Below, piece after piece: positions 11,977-23,700 of a stretch of DNA of 64,000 nt. The position numbers and the translations under genes were made by a program. This DNA is from Kappaphycus alvarezii. Taxonomy: Eukaryota; Rhodophyta; Florideophyceae; Gigartinales; Solieriaceae. Position 1 is the first letter of the stretch; every line of letters begins with the position of its first letter. The stretch lies in the NCBI GenBank assembly GCA_002205965.3, contig NADL03000512.1, positions 1,240,001-1,304,000 on the forward strand, given 5' to 3'. The notes under the pieces were generated by a model. It saw nothing but the letters and a program-made list of their open reading frames with translations, was not told where the DNA came from and ran no database searches.

Positions 11977-12241
11977 TGAAATCACGGTGCAAGACGGCTG
12001 ACTGCGCAGAAAAAACTGACGTTGAACGCCAACAGAAATGGAATTCGGGTAGTTTTACTTTCGTCTAATCGCTAGATAAACGACCTTTGTTGGGGAAAGT
12101 GTTTCTGCCCGCCGTCGCCCGCGCCTTTTGTTGACAGAAAGAGCGCGAAGCTTCTGTAAGACGAAAGCTCGCTAACGTGTAACACGGATCAATTTTTTTG
12201 TTGTTCCCGACGTTTCACTTCGCACACCTCGCCGTCCAACA
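11977..12241 (-). repeat. Copia-1 3' LTR
   Basis: Aligns along its length with 17416-17672. Both share GGTGCAAGACGGCTGACTGC, TCTAATCGCTAGATAAACGA and CACACCTCGCCGTCCAACA. Boundaries are set by TG/CA ends and the end of similarity, so they are uncertain by a few bases. Confidence 0.88.
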
Positions 12242-12383
12242 CAATCCTGTGGTCCCGAAACCGCTACATGCCGGGATTGTGCGTCATATTCGCTAATTTT
12301 GAGGACTGTGTTCCGAAATTGCGAAATGCAGCTCCCTGCAGCGGCTTCGTGAAAAAATCGCCAACAATTTCCTTCGTGAGATA

Positions 12384-13026
12384 TTACTTGACACTTACCT
12401 CACCAGCGGCCACCCTATCAGATATGAAGAAATAACTTATGTTTACGTGTTGTGTGCACGCCGTTTTGCACTCTGTTTGTCTTGATAGAGGACGTTGCCT
12501 TGACTCGTATCCTTGGGCCTGTAGTAAGTAGCTGGTCCTGATGATCTGTAGCATGAAGTCGATCGCTCCGACCAGTTTCCGCTCCGGTTGAGCTGCGGGT
12601 GTAGATCTTCTCGCGTAGCGACGAGCTGTGTACGGCTCCGTTACCGAGGGACATGACACCCCCGGTTTGGCTCCTCATGTCACCAGTTACGGCGAACGCT
12701 GCATCAACCCACCATTTAACCACGCGACTGTCGTTCGCCTCCAGTGTCAGCGGCAGGGGCTGTTCCGCGTAAGTAATGGACGAGTCGGCGCAACATTTTC
12801 CTGTCGTGGTCATCGGGGGCTCGGACTCGGGTGCATAGGAATGCCATGGAGAGTTGTATGTCGGGTCTCGCACGCTTCGCGAGGAATAGGGACTGGCTAC
12901 GATGTGATGGAATATGGTCACTTTCTTTTCTTCGGGTTTGCTCGCATTCTCATCAGTGTCGAATAAATGCTTATCAGCCGGCGTAACGGCGGTTCCAGTG
13001 AACGCTTCAGGGGCCTCGTTAAGCAT
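12384..13026 (-). pseudogene. Copia-1 RNase H domain
   Basis: Two overlapping minus frames hold it. KWWVDAAFAVTGDMRSQTGG carries the first catalytic Asp. MSLGNGAVHSSSLREKIYTR and SSTGAETGRSD follow, the latter with the SSTEAE block. The other frame ends with RQTECKTACTQHVNISYFFI, which is the 'RTKHI.IRYFFI' block, and DRVAAGEVSVK. A frame shift in the middle breaks the domain. It is the last pol domain before the 3' LTR. Confidence 0.8.
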
Positions 13027-13905
13027 TTTGGTGATGTAGTGATATGGTCACTCGCACCTTACCTCTCTGCGAGAGTCAGCCTTCATCCAAGATAATTCAT
13101 GCTCGCTCCCTCGCGAGCATGATTATCTCGGCCATGAACGTGCTCCCATTAAAGGTGTTCACTTGACGTATTTCGCGTCAAAGCAGGACACGAGCTCATC
13201 CACAACCTTCGAATCTACGTGCGCCTCAAGAGGAATAATCGACATGCCATCCAAAGGTCTTGCTGCGAGACGTTGATAGTCCTTTTCGCGAGGCACCTGT
13301 CATAGGGGTTCACTGTGAACCATGGATGTCTAGTTTCGCGAGAAACCTGCTCCCAAAATCGTAACAATGACTATAGCATGCCGCCCAGCGCCTTCTACAA
13401 CTCAGCGTAAAGGAAAGACTTGCCATTATCCATGGTTATGCGCAGTCTATATGGGTCGATCATCGCGAGCAGCTCGGCCATCTTCCCTCAAACTTGACAT
13501 GGCCTCATTCGCCGCTGAGCCTTGCCTACAAGAGGGCACCGGGTTAACCATCTTCACAACGTCGCGATTATCCTTCACGGCGATTGTAAGGAAGAGGAAG
13601 ACCGCCTTAGCTGAGATAGTTGGCGACGAGACCTCGCCCTTTGACATGTGCTTGCGCTGTTTCCTACCATCAGCTACCCTCCCCTTATTGCTCCCATCGC
13701 GCTTCAACTTGAGTAACATCAAGTACTGCAGTGCTTCGCGTCTGTCTTTTTTGCTGAGTGACGAAGGCAGCTTGGTGCATATGACGTCTAATTCGTGCAG
13801 CTGGAGCATTTCCACGTGTACTGCCCCGTCTCCCTTTTCACCAAATATCTTGAGCCACTTTTTGATGCCGTATTGTGTGAGTAGAACGTTGACTAGTGAC
13901 GACAA
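13027..13905 (-). pseudogene. Copia-1 reverse transcriptase
   Basis: The minus strand reads QYGIKKWLKIFGEKGDGAV, then LKLKRDGSNKGR, DGRKQR, EVSSPTISAKAVF and DVVKMVNP, all blocks of the algal/diatom copia RT. Downstream, in other frames, lie FLYAELXKALGGML (KALYG block) and FGWHVDYSS. The last replaces W-H-V-D-D-L, so the second catalytic Asp is lost. HVDSKVVDELVSCFDAKYVK follows. At least two frame changes occur after residue 150. No activity is expected. Confidence 0.78.
13091..13127. repeat. Hairpin with 15-bp arms
   Basis: GATAATTCATGCTCGC, loop TCCCTC, GCGAGCATGATTATC. The arms pair with one extra base on the left. It sits between the RT and RNase H coding parts of copia-1. Confidence 0.7.
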
Positions 13906-14733
13906 AGATTCGTCTCACCCGCCCAATTTCGCGGATCGAATTTCGTTGCGATTACTCTCTGGTCTACGTGCGCTAACAGTGCTTTGCCGTTAAATTTTGG
14001 CTCCTTTCTGGCACGCAGTTCGTATGCACCAGTCATTGGTCTGTACCTTATGTTCATCTCTGCCTCAACTACCGCGTCCGGTGCTCCTTCAACGCTTGGC
14101 ACTCCTAAGCTCTCGGCGACCTCCTCCGTAGTGCTAGTTCCTGCTACTTCTGCCGAAGCGCGCGGATTGTTAGGGAGGTTGGGGCCTGCGTCAGTTTCGA
14201 CGGCCCCTTCGTCAGCTTCTCCAGTCTGCGCTTCTTCAACAGATGTCACCTTACCCTCATCATGTGCGTTGCCACTCCTGTGCGCAGCCGCCCCGTCCCG
14301 ACTTCGTCCCGTGAATCAGCCCATTCGCCGTCTGAGCCGGGATCGGGCTCTCTCTCGTCTACCGACTCCTGCTTTGCATGCACGTGTTTCTCCTCAACTT
14401 TTTTCCCCTCGGCCCGTCGCCAAGTCCGCCATCACTATGCTTGCGAATGCGTTGTTGGTTACTTGGTTCGTAGATCGGCGCATCGTGCTCGCTCTCATTA
14501 TCTGAGCTTGGCGGGCTCGACTCTTGCGATCTGTCGGATGACCTACTGCTGATGGACCGCGCATCACCTTCTTCTTCGAGCGCTTCTTCATTGTTGTGTC
14601 CGTCACCGAACGTCAAGTTGTTCATCGAACGGCTTTCCACCTTCTTCTCCACTCTCTCAATTAGGTCGGCTGGCATTGGCACTTCTTTCCATGAATCTCG
14701 GCTAATGCACCGTCCGGAATGCAGACTGAACAA
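13893..14733 (-). pseudogene. Copia-1 integrase-RT linker, low complexity
   Basis: Overlapping minus frames are rich in Ser, Glu, Asp, Arg and Gln (for example SSRSSDRSQESSPPSSDNES and GEADEGAVETDAGPNLPNNP). They end with ELRARKEPKFNGKALLAHVD and FDPRNWAGETNLCRH before the RT. This is the usual poorly conserved linker of copia pol; no enzyme motif is expected. Confidence 0.55.
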
Positions 14734-15675
14734 GTAGTGTCCGCCCCGGGCGTTACCTGTTGGTCACAGCGCGATGGCTCTGATTGTTCTGGACGCCATG
14801 GTGTTGTCGTGCTACTCGTTGGTCTGGACGAACGCCCCAAACGGCACCCACGCAGTGCTTTTTTTGCGTCTATTACTACCCCCGTGGCTAATTCTCGCGG
14901 ATTGAGGGTCACCGACACGCAATCATGCGCCGGGAATGCCTGAAGCCAAATTTTATATTGAGCACCAGCTCCTTTATCATCCGATTTGGTATCTTCTTGG
15001 ACCGCAGCGTGTTGGACACTGTGCGAAACCTTTATTGAAGCTTGCGGATGTGCCTCTCCACCTATGTCGCATTCTCATCTCGCGACACCAGGTTGAGAAC
15101 CATCCCCTCATTGGATAGTGGTCCCTCTAGCGTGTTGAACTCTTTATCCTCCGTCACCTTGTTCGCCAGGAATCCTCTACGGGCATACGTCTCCTTTATC
15201 CTTCTCAGGTCGTCAGTAGTGCTTCGGCTTTGCGGTTCTCGAGCGCCTCTGCGGTGCAGAGCTTCAACCCGCGGCTGATGGATATGGCGAACGCGATGCC
15301 ATTCACGAACATGACATCAAAGCACACGACGTCTTCTTTCTCCCTCGTCATTATCTCGAGCGGCACCGGCTGTGTGGTCAAATCAAAGTGCGGTTCCTTG
15401 CTTCTCGTCGTCTTTCCCTTCACCAATCCGACGTCATGACCAAAGATATCCCTAGCGATCTGCAAGTCCTGCTCCGTGACTCCACAATTTCGAAGCTGGC
15501 GCCGCGCCACGATCTCCCGCATGTGGCTCTCGCTGGATCGGCAGATGATTGACTTGAGTCGACATGCTTCCTTGGCCGCCTTCACCTCGCGCTTAGTGTA
15601 GGACTTCGTGTTGTCCTGCACTGCGCTGACCATCGCGACGTCAGCATGCCGCGTCAATACCAGGGATGCGTACAA
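14734..15675 (-). pseudogene. Copia-1 integrase region
   Basis: The minus frame at 15205-15675 contains the zinc-binding start and core: MREIVARRQLRNCGVTEQDL, then ARDIFGHDVGLVKGKTTRS and FDVMFVNGIAFAISISRGLK, which corresponds to the 'D.....NG..F..S.S' core block. The first catalytic Asp (VCFDVMFVNG) is present. The rest of the core toward 14734 is broken and I could not place the second Asp or the Glu. Confidence 0.65.
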
Positions 15676-15691
15676 TCCCTTGTCGGTCGGG

Positions 15692-16063
15692 CTAAAACGC
15701 GAATGATGCCTTCAGCTTTCCGCACCGTGCAAAAAATTGCCCTTCTCGCTGTCGTACTTCACCTTGAACTTTTTTCTGGGCGTTGGTAAGGGATAGTATG
15801 TTAGCAATGGCGCCTGGGTGGTACCACACTGGCCCGTACCCCTTAAAGTCTCCCATCCTTCTCACCGTCACCGCCCCTGCATTGCATACAATTCTCAACC
15901 GACCCGGCGCCGTGCGTATGTTGGTCAACAGACATGGGTCACTGAACAAGTCGACTGACGACATGCTATCGGGTCCTACGCAGCCTTCGGTAATTACGTA
16001 CGAGCGGTCTCTATTGAACGGGTGCGTCATTACGCTTTCCACGACCTCTTCATTTTGATTCAT
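15692..16063 (-). pseudogene. Copia-1 protease / GAG_pre-integrase region
   Basis: The minus frame reads DSMSSVDLFSDPCLLTNIRT, then LRIVCNAGAVTVRRMGDFKG and YGPVWYHPGAIANILSLTNA. These are the conserved blocks of copia protease in algae (DS.SS...., CN.G, GYG.VWYHP.GIANILSLS). The protease active-site DSG is not obvious; the segment begins downstream or the site is altered (CVGPDSMSS). It precedes the integrase. Confidence 0.75.
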
Positions 16064-16084
16064 CAGGTGGCCTGCGTTCGCGTC

Positions 16085-17329
16085 TTACTCACTCGACAGG
16101 CCGAAAGACACATCTTCATCTTGTTCGTGACAGGTGCACATGGTTACTCTGTTCCCGTCGTCTTCGCCGTCGGCTGGGCTTTCTTCGCCATTGTCGATGG
16201 CATTCCCCGTCATGTGATTGACGGTACCCTGCCACTCTATGACATCAACCTCCTTGCATTTACTATCGGTCGAGATGTGGCCGTGCGGGCGCAGAGGTAG
16301 CATTGGATCTTGGAGCCGTCTCTAGGCGCCCCGCATGGGTCTCCTCGTGGTGACCTCTCATTCTGCTTCCTTGAACTGCCAGATTGTGTGAGGCTCACCT
16401 CGTCGTTTACCGGTGAATCTATGTGTATCACGTCACGGTTCCAGTTCTCGAGCATTTTCTATGCCACGGTTGTTTCTCTGGGTAATTGTCATTCCTTGCA
16501 ATGAACTCATTCTCCAAGCATGTCGATATGTTGGCGAATCTCGCCTTGTCCGCCGATATAATGAACCACGTGGCTAGCATCTTGTTGAACGCCTTTTTCT
16601 TTGCTTTCTCCAGCTGACCGTCTGTCACCTTCGCTCTCCGTACTTTCATCGGTTTTCAGCACCTTGTTGGTGAGTCCCACTAGCTCCATTCCAAGGTCGA
16701 CGTCTATGTGCTCTAGCACTTCCACGACGGCTACGAACCTCTTTCGGTACTGGGTTAGCGACTCGTTTCAGCCTTGTCTCAACTTGAAAAAGGCCGCGAT
16801 CGACGCAGTCGTTGACGCCACTGGTCTCTTAGAGCCTTGTGGGTTGGGTATCCACACCTTGATGCTTCTCAAAAGCTTCTCTAGGTCATTTTAATTAAAG
16901 ATGTCGCCTAAGCTATTCTGTCATCTGAGCCTTGCCTGGAGCGAGTCAGAGGATTGTCCGAGGACTATCGTAAAGACATTGCATCTCTTTTTTGTCATAA
17001 TTTCTCTTCCGTAGCATGTACTCTTTGATTTCCTAGTTAAATATCGCCCTGCCCACCTCGTCTTTCCTCGACTCTTGGAGCTTTGGCTTCCACTTGTCTC
17101 TTGAGATCTACTATCGACTTCCAGATGTCCATTGGGAGAGATAGACTCGTTTTAACCGACTTAGAGATCTTTTCGATGGTCTTCTCGTACTGGTAGGCAC
17201 AGGCGGCCGCATCGTACGTGTAGACCCACCACTGAAGGCCCTCGTTTTCCCCACAATAAGCTTCAGTGGTGGTCTGTCGCGTCGATTTTCTATAACATTC
17301 GCCTCTGTCGAATCGCTTCTTTTGATCAT
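16085..17329 (-). pseudogene. Copia-1 gag with CCHC zinc knuckle
   Basis: The minus strand carries a gag of several frames. The N-terminal part (17329 downward) reads PPLKLIVGKTRAFSGGSTRT. A middle part has NKMLATWFIISADKARFANI, and the end has a CCHC knuckle. The knuckle is split by a frame change: IQCYLCART in one frame and GHISTDSKC in the next give C-x2-C-x4-H-x5-C spacing. It then runs into an acidic tail with EESPADGEDDGN. The start codon was not fixed. Confidence 0.65.
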
Positions 17330-17415
17330 GCCTATGGTACTTGGATTCTCACGTGTCCTTGTCTTCTTTCTTCGGTTCCATCGTCAAGGTTTCGCGGAAC
17401 ACAGGTCGTTTAAGG

Positions 17416-17672
17416 TGGATTCACGGTGCAAGACGGCTGACTGCGCAGAAATAAGCTGACGTTGAACGCCAACAGGAATGGAATTCGGGTAGCTTTACTT
17501 TCGTCTAATCGCTAGATAAACGACTTTGTTGAGGAGGGTGTTTCTGTCCGCCGTCGCCAGCGCGTCTGGTTGACAGAAAGAGCGCGAAGCTCCTGTAAGA
17601 TGACAGCGCCAACGTGTACGGATCAATTTTCTTGTTCCTGCCATTTCACCTCGCACACCTCGCCGTCCAACA
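17416..17672 (-). repeat. Copia-1 5' LTR
   Basis: Partner of 11977-12241. It would hold the promoter of the element. The tRNA primer site next to it (reverse complement begins CCTTAAACGACC) does not match the usual iMet TGGTATCAGAGC, so the primer is unknown. Confidence 0.88.
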
Positions 17673-17839
17673 CTCCTAGAGCTAGACTACCAAGAAACGC
17701 TGGCTTTCACCGGTTTTCAAGCCAAAGTGCACTGTATATGGTATGCACAGAGGTTGGTTTGTAGGCGAGAGACTACATTCGCTTTGCATCGGCAGTTCAT
17801 AATCTCGCGCGATCAACTCAACTAGCCAACAGCGTTCCC

Positions 17840-18862
17840 ATGTCTTCCACTACCAACGCAAATTCTCCTGAAGAACAAGCCCCTGTCCGTCTTGGTGTCA
17901 TAACCGACATTCAATACGCAGACAAACCTGACCAATTCATCGATGTAAGTTCGCACAACCGTCCACGAATTCAGTCTCTTGTACCATCTCGATGGTACAA
18001 GATCATTCTTTTCAATTCGAGCAGTTCGCTTCTACCCATCTGACCGTGTCAGATATTTTCATTTAAAACACAGTACGTAGGCAAAATCCGCGAATTCTCC
18101 AAAATACTCGCAAAGACGGAACTCGCTATAGACCATCTTAACGAGCAACGTCCTTCTGCGATCATCCATCTTGGTGACATTGTCGACGGCAATGAAACCT
18201 TGGACCAAACCCGCTCTGATCTGGAGCAAGTTCAGCGCCTGAAAAAGCTCCGTTCTCCATTGTTTCATGTGCTTGGGAATCATTGCTTAGAAGCAGGGCG
18301 CGTTACCTCTTTGATAAGTTGAAACTCTCCAATGGCTCCTACTACTGCCATGACCTCTCCCCATTTTGGCGACTCATTGTACTGGACACTGTTGATAAAT
18401 CTATTCAACGCGTAGGGACAGCCCATGTAACAAGCTTGCACATGACTATTTGAGAGAACATGCTGGGACCAAACGCAGTCGGCTGGAACGGTGGATTGGG
18501 ACCTGACCAAATGCAGTGGCTACGCCATGTACTAGCAGAGACAAAAGAGCAACGTCGATGGCGGTGGTGTGTGGTCACTTGCCCATTTTAGAAGAGGCGT
18601 CAAGTGATCAGCATGTTGTTTGGGACGCGCAAGAACTGGAGCAACTCTTGTTAGCAGCGGTGTCGTTAAGGCGTACTTGTGTGGTCACTACCATGACGGG
18701 GGTTACGCAAAGAAAAATGGCATCCATCACGTCACTTTTGAGGCTATCATCGATTCGACCGATGACAAGGGCGCGGCAGGAGTTGTGCAGCTCACCAAGA
18801 AATTCATCAGTATAGAGGGATTCGGTGCCCTGACCTCAAGGAAATTGCCTTTGGCAACGTAG
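17840..18862 (+). CDS. Manganese-dependent ADP-ribose/CDP-alcohol diphosphatase-like phosphoesterase (frame-broken)
   Basis: Members of this calcineurin-fold family hydrolyse ADP-ribose and CDP-alcohols with Mn. Exon 1 (17840-17944) starts at a Met and gives VRLGVITDIQYADKPD, the first metal site (D..Y.D). A 129-nt intron (17945-18073, GTAAGT...ACACAG) follows. Exon 2 carries AIIHLGDIVDGNE, VLGNHCLEAGR, GGLGPDQMQWL, VVCGHLPILEE and YLCGHYHDGGYAKKNGIHH, all metal or substrate motifs of the family, and ends near IEGFGALTSRKL. Deletions of one base (for example near 18301, 18467, 18560 and 18650) shift the frame. The partial copy at 1697-2460 lacks most of these, so errors are likely. It converges with TOR. 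Confidence 0.82.
17945..18073 (+). other. Spliceosomal intron of the ADPRibase-Mn-like gene
   Basis: GT-AG intron with donor GTAAGT and acceptor ACACAG, preceded by a T-rich tract (TATTTTCATTTAAAACACAG). Removing it joins ...QFID to YVGKIREF in frame. Its 3' half is also present in the duplicate at 1697. Confidence 0.8.
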
Positions 18863-19408
18863 TCAGTCGAAACTTTACCCCTAATCCTCCAAAACTTTGT
18901 ATTCCAAATGCATTTGCCATTTTCGCTACCTAAAAGAACCGGAACAACCTTTGATCTCCAACCTCTTCGATCATCCAAAGTTGCCACCAAGTTCGATGAC
19001 CACCATTTAGTCTTGTTGTGGGGTACATGCAGTACTGTACTGTAATTCGGTATAGCCTTACAGTTACAAATACAGTTGTTGGGTTGTTACAATAAGCTAA
19101 TTTTCTGCTCTAAGCTTGCCTAGTACCCTGCACCCCGTTTTCCGAGTTAATTTCTATTCCTGTACAGTACAGTACTGAATGTACATTGCTATCTAGTTTC
19201 CTCCAATTAAATTCCAGTTAGGTCTTTTGTACACTGCAAAGTCCGCAATACTGTCGGGTACTTATTCCAGTAACTTCTTTCCATGCCAACCGGTCCCTCG
19301 ATCATCGCGCCATCGCGCCTGACGCGGCGGTGGCGCAGATCAGTGCCTCCTCGGTGCGGATTCGCCTTGTCCCTTCGCCCTCAACGCAGACCCACCATCT
19401 CCGAGGCC

Positions 19409-20720
19409 TCACCAAAATGCACACCAACCCATGAACAGCGCACAGAGGTTCTCTACACTACGTGCCTCTTTGATGAGTAACATTACTTGCTGCTCGACCG
19501 AGATCGGCTGCGATCCAAAGTCCGTTCCACGCAATTTGTCCTCGAAACGATTCAGGGCCAGTTGTGCTTTGGCATTCGCAGCACTTGATATCCACGGTTG
19601 GTTCGGATCCTCGTCCTGCATACTCGCATTTGCAAGTCGCTCTCTTGCGCCCGGTGTCTGAAGGTTGGCAGGATCTACTTCATCATCGTCATCTCCGTCG
19701 CTCTTACCTTGATTGGGGGTGGGTATGCCCCAGCAGCACCTTGTACTGTGGCTGCTGCCGAATGCAGTTCTTGCCTGGTCAACCTTCGAACGGAAGGCCG
19801 CCAAGCTGCCCGTTTCCTGAACACTTCGCGCTAGTTCTCGCAATCCATGGTCTGCGAAATTTGTCAGTGATTATGCCATGGACTCCAGTTGCTTCGGGCT
19901 TGTCTTCGCAGTGCGGTGATCAACCGCTTCGACCTCTTTCAACTGAGCCATCTCATTCGCAGTCACTAGCTTCCATCGGACAAGGAGGTCATACACAAAA
20001 ACCTCCATCATCGGCATTAACAATCCTCTCGACCTGCTGCCTAAGTACTTCCATGGTAGCCTCGGCTGTTTGTTGGAAGTGGCCCTGCACGCCGCACGGC
20101 TCTAAAGCCTGCAAAGCATTCTCGTTAACCTGAAGGGCACCTTCTCAGGATATCTCCGTTTGTCAGCAACCTCGAAGCAGTCGCCAAAGTCTACGTGGAT
20201 TACTTTTCCTGTGAAACGCTCAATCATAATGTTCGAAGGGTGGCGATCGCCTAGCCCCAACAAGTATCCGGCACAGAAGTTGTCGCTAGTGACCTGGCGT
20301 ATGTGTTCCGCCTGTCCAACTACAGCTCGGAGTTTCTGCTGCGCAACCAGAGCACATTGGCGATATCTAGACTCGCAGTATTCTCCACATCAACTCAAAC
20401 AAATTGGCTTGTGCAGGAGCGGAAGATGTTCTATATCCGACGTATGTCCAGCATAACCTTGTGCTCTACGTTGGTCATGATTGACCGGGCATCTCGATAT
20501 TCCTTCACAAGGCATGCAACTTGTCGCAATCTGGCACCCACCCAATGAGACCGGCGTTAGCGGAGAGGGCCACAACAGAATGTTTTCAAATCTACGCCAT
20601 TCAGAAGGTCCTTTCTGCCGCCTTTCCTGAAGAGTGGGTTAACATGGTGAAACACTTGCATCACCCTTTCATCCTGCCGCAGATCTTCATGGCCTTTCAA
20701 AGAAAACGATATTGCTGCCC
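19409..20720 (-). other. TOR: TOR kinase and FATC domains
   Basis: [20 protein letters not shown] starts the kinase N-lobe, followed after a frame shift by [17 protein letters not shown]. Next come [30 protein letters not shown], the catalytic loop GLGDRHPSN (Asp and Asn present) and the metal-binding [12 protein letters not shown] (DFG). The last 60 residues ([18 protein letters not shown] and [20 protein letters not shown], then the terminal GWCAFW) are FATC. An acidic insert ([12 protein letters not shown]) lies between kinase and FATC. Confidence 0.92.
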
Positions 20721-23700
20721 ATCGCTGCCGAGAATTGACATTTTGCGAGGCCGCTGCTTGCTACGACAACGTGCATCTAGTCTCCGAAAGCGTAAATGCT
20801 TACTGCCTTTCTGGTTTCCAAAGGATCGTAAGTCCCGGGGACTGCGAGCAGCAAATTTGAGCAGTTGCCAAGCCGATCCGGGACACAACCCAAGTCCATG
20901 ACCGTGGTTAAATTCCGCAACCTCTGAATCTTTTTGAATGCTGACTGGTACACCTGCCAGGCATCGCTGAGGTACTTTTGCAGTTGTGCGACTCTTTCAC
21001 AGGTCTCGTAGCCAGCAAGAAACTTTCGGAGATTGCCACCGGCAACAGCAAGGTCAGCTCCAAATTCTGGGCGAAATCTCGTGCATAAGGCGTCTCCGGG
21101 CCCCTCTCCAGCTCTTCGTGCAATGGAAGTAGAACACCTATCATTCGTCGACGTTCTTCTCAACAAATAGCGGTTCGAGGCTTCCTCATGCTTTCACCCA
21201 TTCTCGAACCCAAAGATCGCTGAGCGCACGAGCATCGTCGCTACCATTTCTGACTGCTCCACAATTTCCATATGGTATCGCCTCAGGTTGCAAAATGGCA
21301 GCTGCCGCTTCTCCTCGACAAGCAATGCGTGATGTTCGGGTTCCTCGGGCGACTGTCAACGGATCACGGTAACTTGCGGATGTTCTTGCCCAATTCTTGT
21401 CAGAAGTTTCCTAACTCCCCTCCGCACATTTGGCGTCGGGGAATGGAGGCGAGCGATTTTTTGAGGGACAACTTCTAGCCACATCGCAAAGCTGGTTACT
21501 CGGAAGTATTCATCGAAGAATGCATGGAGATCGGCATGCCCGCCATAGTTGAACCAGAAAGTGACTTTCAACGAATCCTGCAGCCTCGTTTTTCCCTCAA
21601 GATCAATCGACTTGAAGTATCCCTTGATGGCTTGGACCAAGTAAGCTCTACCCTTGTGACCGGGTCTTATTTCGTTCAAGAGATGGGCGTCATGCCACGC
21701 TTTTCGGCTTGGATTTCATCCTGTTCAGCGCTGACGCCTCTGCTTCAACAAGCTTTTCAAACTGAACAGCATTGCACTCGCCCCAGTAATGCCACGCCTT
21801 GCACCAATCTGGCCGAATAACAGTGGCGCGTTGAGCATATACGAGGGCGTCCTCTGAAGTAAGTGGCATCTCAGCAGTGCGACTTGTTCCCGTAGCACCA
21901 AAGTCGAACAACTGACGGCCCCATTTCGATAGTTTCGGAAAGACTTTCCCAGCCAGCGTTCTGTTAGCTTCACTGAGATGATCGATAAGGGCCCATGCAT
22001 TCTCCTCACGGAAATTCGCTGCAACCCCTTCCGGAAGGTAATCGTTGCAACACGCGCTCAACGCATTGTACGCCGGCTTCTTTTGATCCAGAGCTCACAA
22101 GTGTTTGATGCATGCAAACCTAACTTCCAGGTCGTGAATGTTCATCACTGAGTTGGCATCCCATCTATGTGAAACATGCAATCCACGGCTCCCAGGAAGC
22201 TTGTACGCGTGATTCCCAGGGGCACGCCGTTCCTCACAAGAAGCGATGAGCATTCGTAACGCTTCACTGGCAAGAGGCAAGCGATGGGGTTTCCTGCACA
22301 TGCAACCAAAATCAAGCCACGGGTCTTTGTTCTCGACCGGCTTCATCACAAGAGAGCGTATCATTAGAAGCTTGTACCATGTGAACCAGTCTTGCTTACA
22401 TCGCTTCAGTCTGCCTTTCCAAAGGCTCTGGAGACGTTGCTTGGCGAACACCGCTGCGTCCCTTGGCAGCATGCGAAGGTATTGAATTATCTCTTCAATT
22501 TTTACGAGGACCTGCGCGCTAACTGAAGCGCTTTGTTGCACGCGCTGGGGTAACCCTCTGAGACCCGAGCTGTAAGGTCAAGATCAAGCTTCCTCCGAGC
22601 TTCGCGCACTTCAACCTCCGCGGCATCCAAATATTTGCGGTTGTCTTTCCCGCGCTTAATGAAAACCAAAGTGCAGTGGAACGACCTCTCGTAGGTTTTC
22701 GGAGGAATTAGGTCAACCCACTCCTCAAATTCACCCCACAGCTCCAGGTCCAATGCAACGGAGGCCCCCTTCCCTTCTAGTGCCAACTGACATAACGCTT
22801 CACTCTCGCCAATCAAAGCCTCGCGCGCCCTTCGCAAAATGAAGTTCATGTCTCTTCACTTACCGAGCTCATTGAGACAGCGAAGCTTGCCCAGAAGATG
22901 ATTCCAACTTTTCTTGTCTCGGTACAGCGCCTCACCCGCACTCAAGCCAATTGGAATTCTAGGATTATCCCGAATATGTACATGTCGGTCTGGTCATACA
23001 CAGTGAGTGCATCGTCCTACCTCTGCAATCTTTCAAGCCACTCTCCCTGTAGCACTTCCCCCTTCATTTCACGCTATGCTCTCAAGGTCCTTACGACCGA
23101 CCCATTCTGGCCAAGTCGCTCGTAGATCGCAATGAGTCCGTTCTTCCCACATACGTCCTCTCTCAACAGCTCTGGCATCTCAAGGTGTTCTCCGTAATCT
23201 TGCTCGCGATACCTAGTTGCCTTAGCATAAGTTCCGCATTTACAGGCAGCGAACGCTAGCCTTTCCGCTCTCATCGGGAGAGATTTCTCATCATGTTCCA
23301 TAAACTCAAACAAATTGAGAAGGCTTTGGAGGACCGTGAGGGGTATGGTGCCAGACGTGAGCGCCATCTCCAGAGAATCGCATATCCTTGTACGAGTGTA
23401 ATCACTCAGATGGGCTTTCCAGCACGAAAGAAACGCAGGATTCAACAGCTGCCGAATGATGGGGGATATGAGTCAGAACTACGACCACATGTGCGCAGGG
23501 CTGGCGATCCAGACCGCTCGACCATAGCGGCCGCGATGCTCTCATACCACACATTCCACTCCTCAGCAGTGAAATTCGGGCTAACCTCCCACTTGTCGAC
23601 GGGGCCTCTTCCAGGGTATGGGCACGTGGATGAGTGGTCGTTGCCAGAGGGAAGAGAGGGGCGTCCTTCAAAAAGCCGCCCCTGGCAGAAGACCCAGGGC

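Larger units (their letters stand above)
11977..17672 (-). mobile_element. Copia-1: Ty1/copia LTR retrotransposon with both LTRs
   Basis: The minus strand carries gag, zinc knuckle, protease, integrase, RT and RNase H in copia order between two direct repeats of about 260 bp. The element reads TGTTGGACGGCGAGG at its 5' LTR start, a common copia LTR start. The RT has KGR..DGRKQR, SSPT and W-H-V-D motifs typical of the diatom/algal CoDi-type copia group. Frames are broken in every domain, and LTRs differ by roughly a tenth or more by eye, so it is old or badly sequenced. The 5 bp outside each LTR do not match (CTTGT versus CTCCT), so no target-site duplication is seen. Confidence 0.88.

Noticed and set aside
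13367..13993. 208-aa + ORF across the copia-1 RT
   Set aside because: The minus strand of the same bases has clear copia RT blocks.
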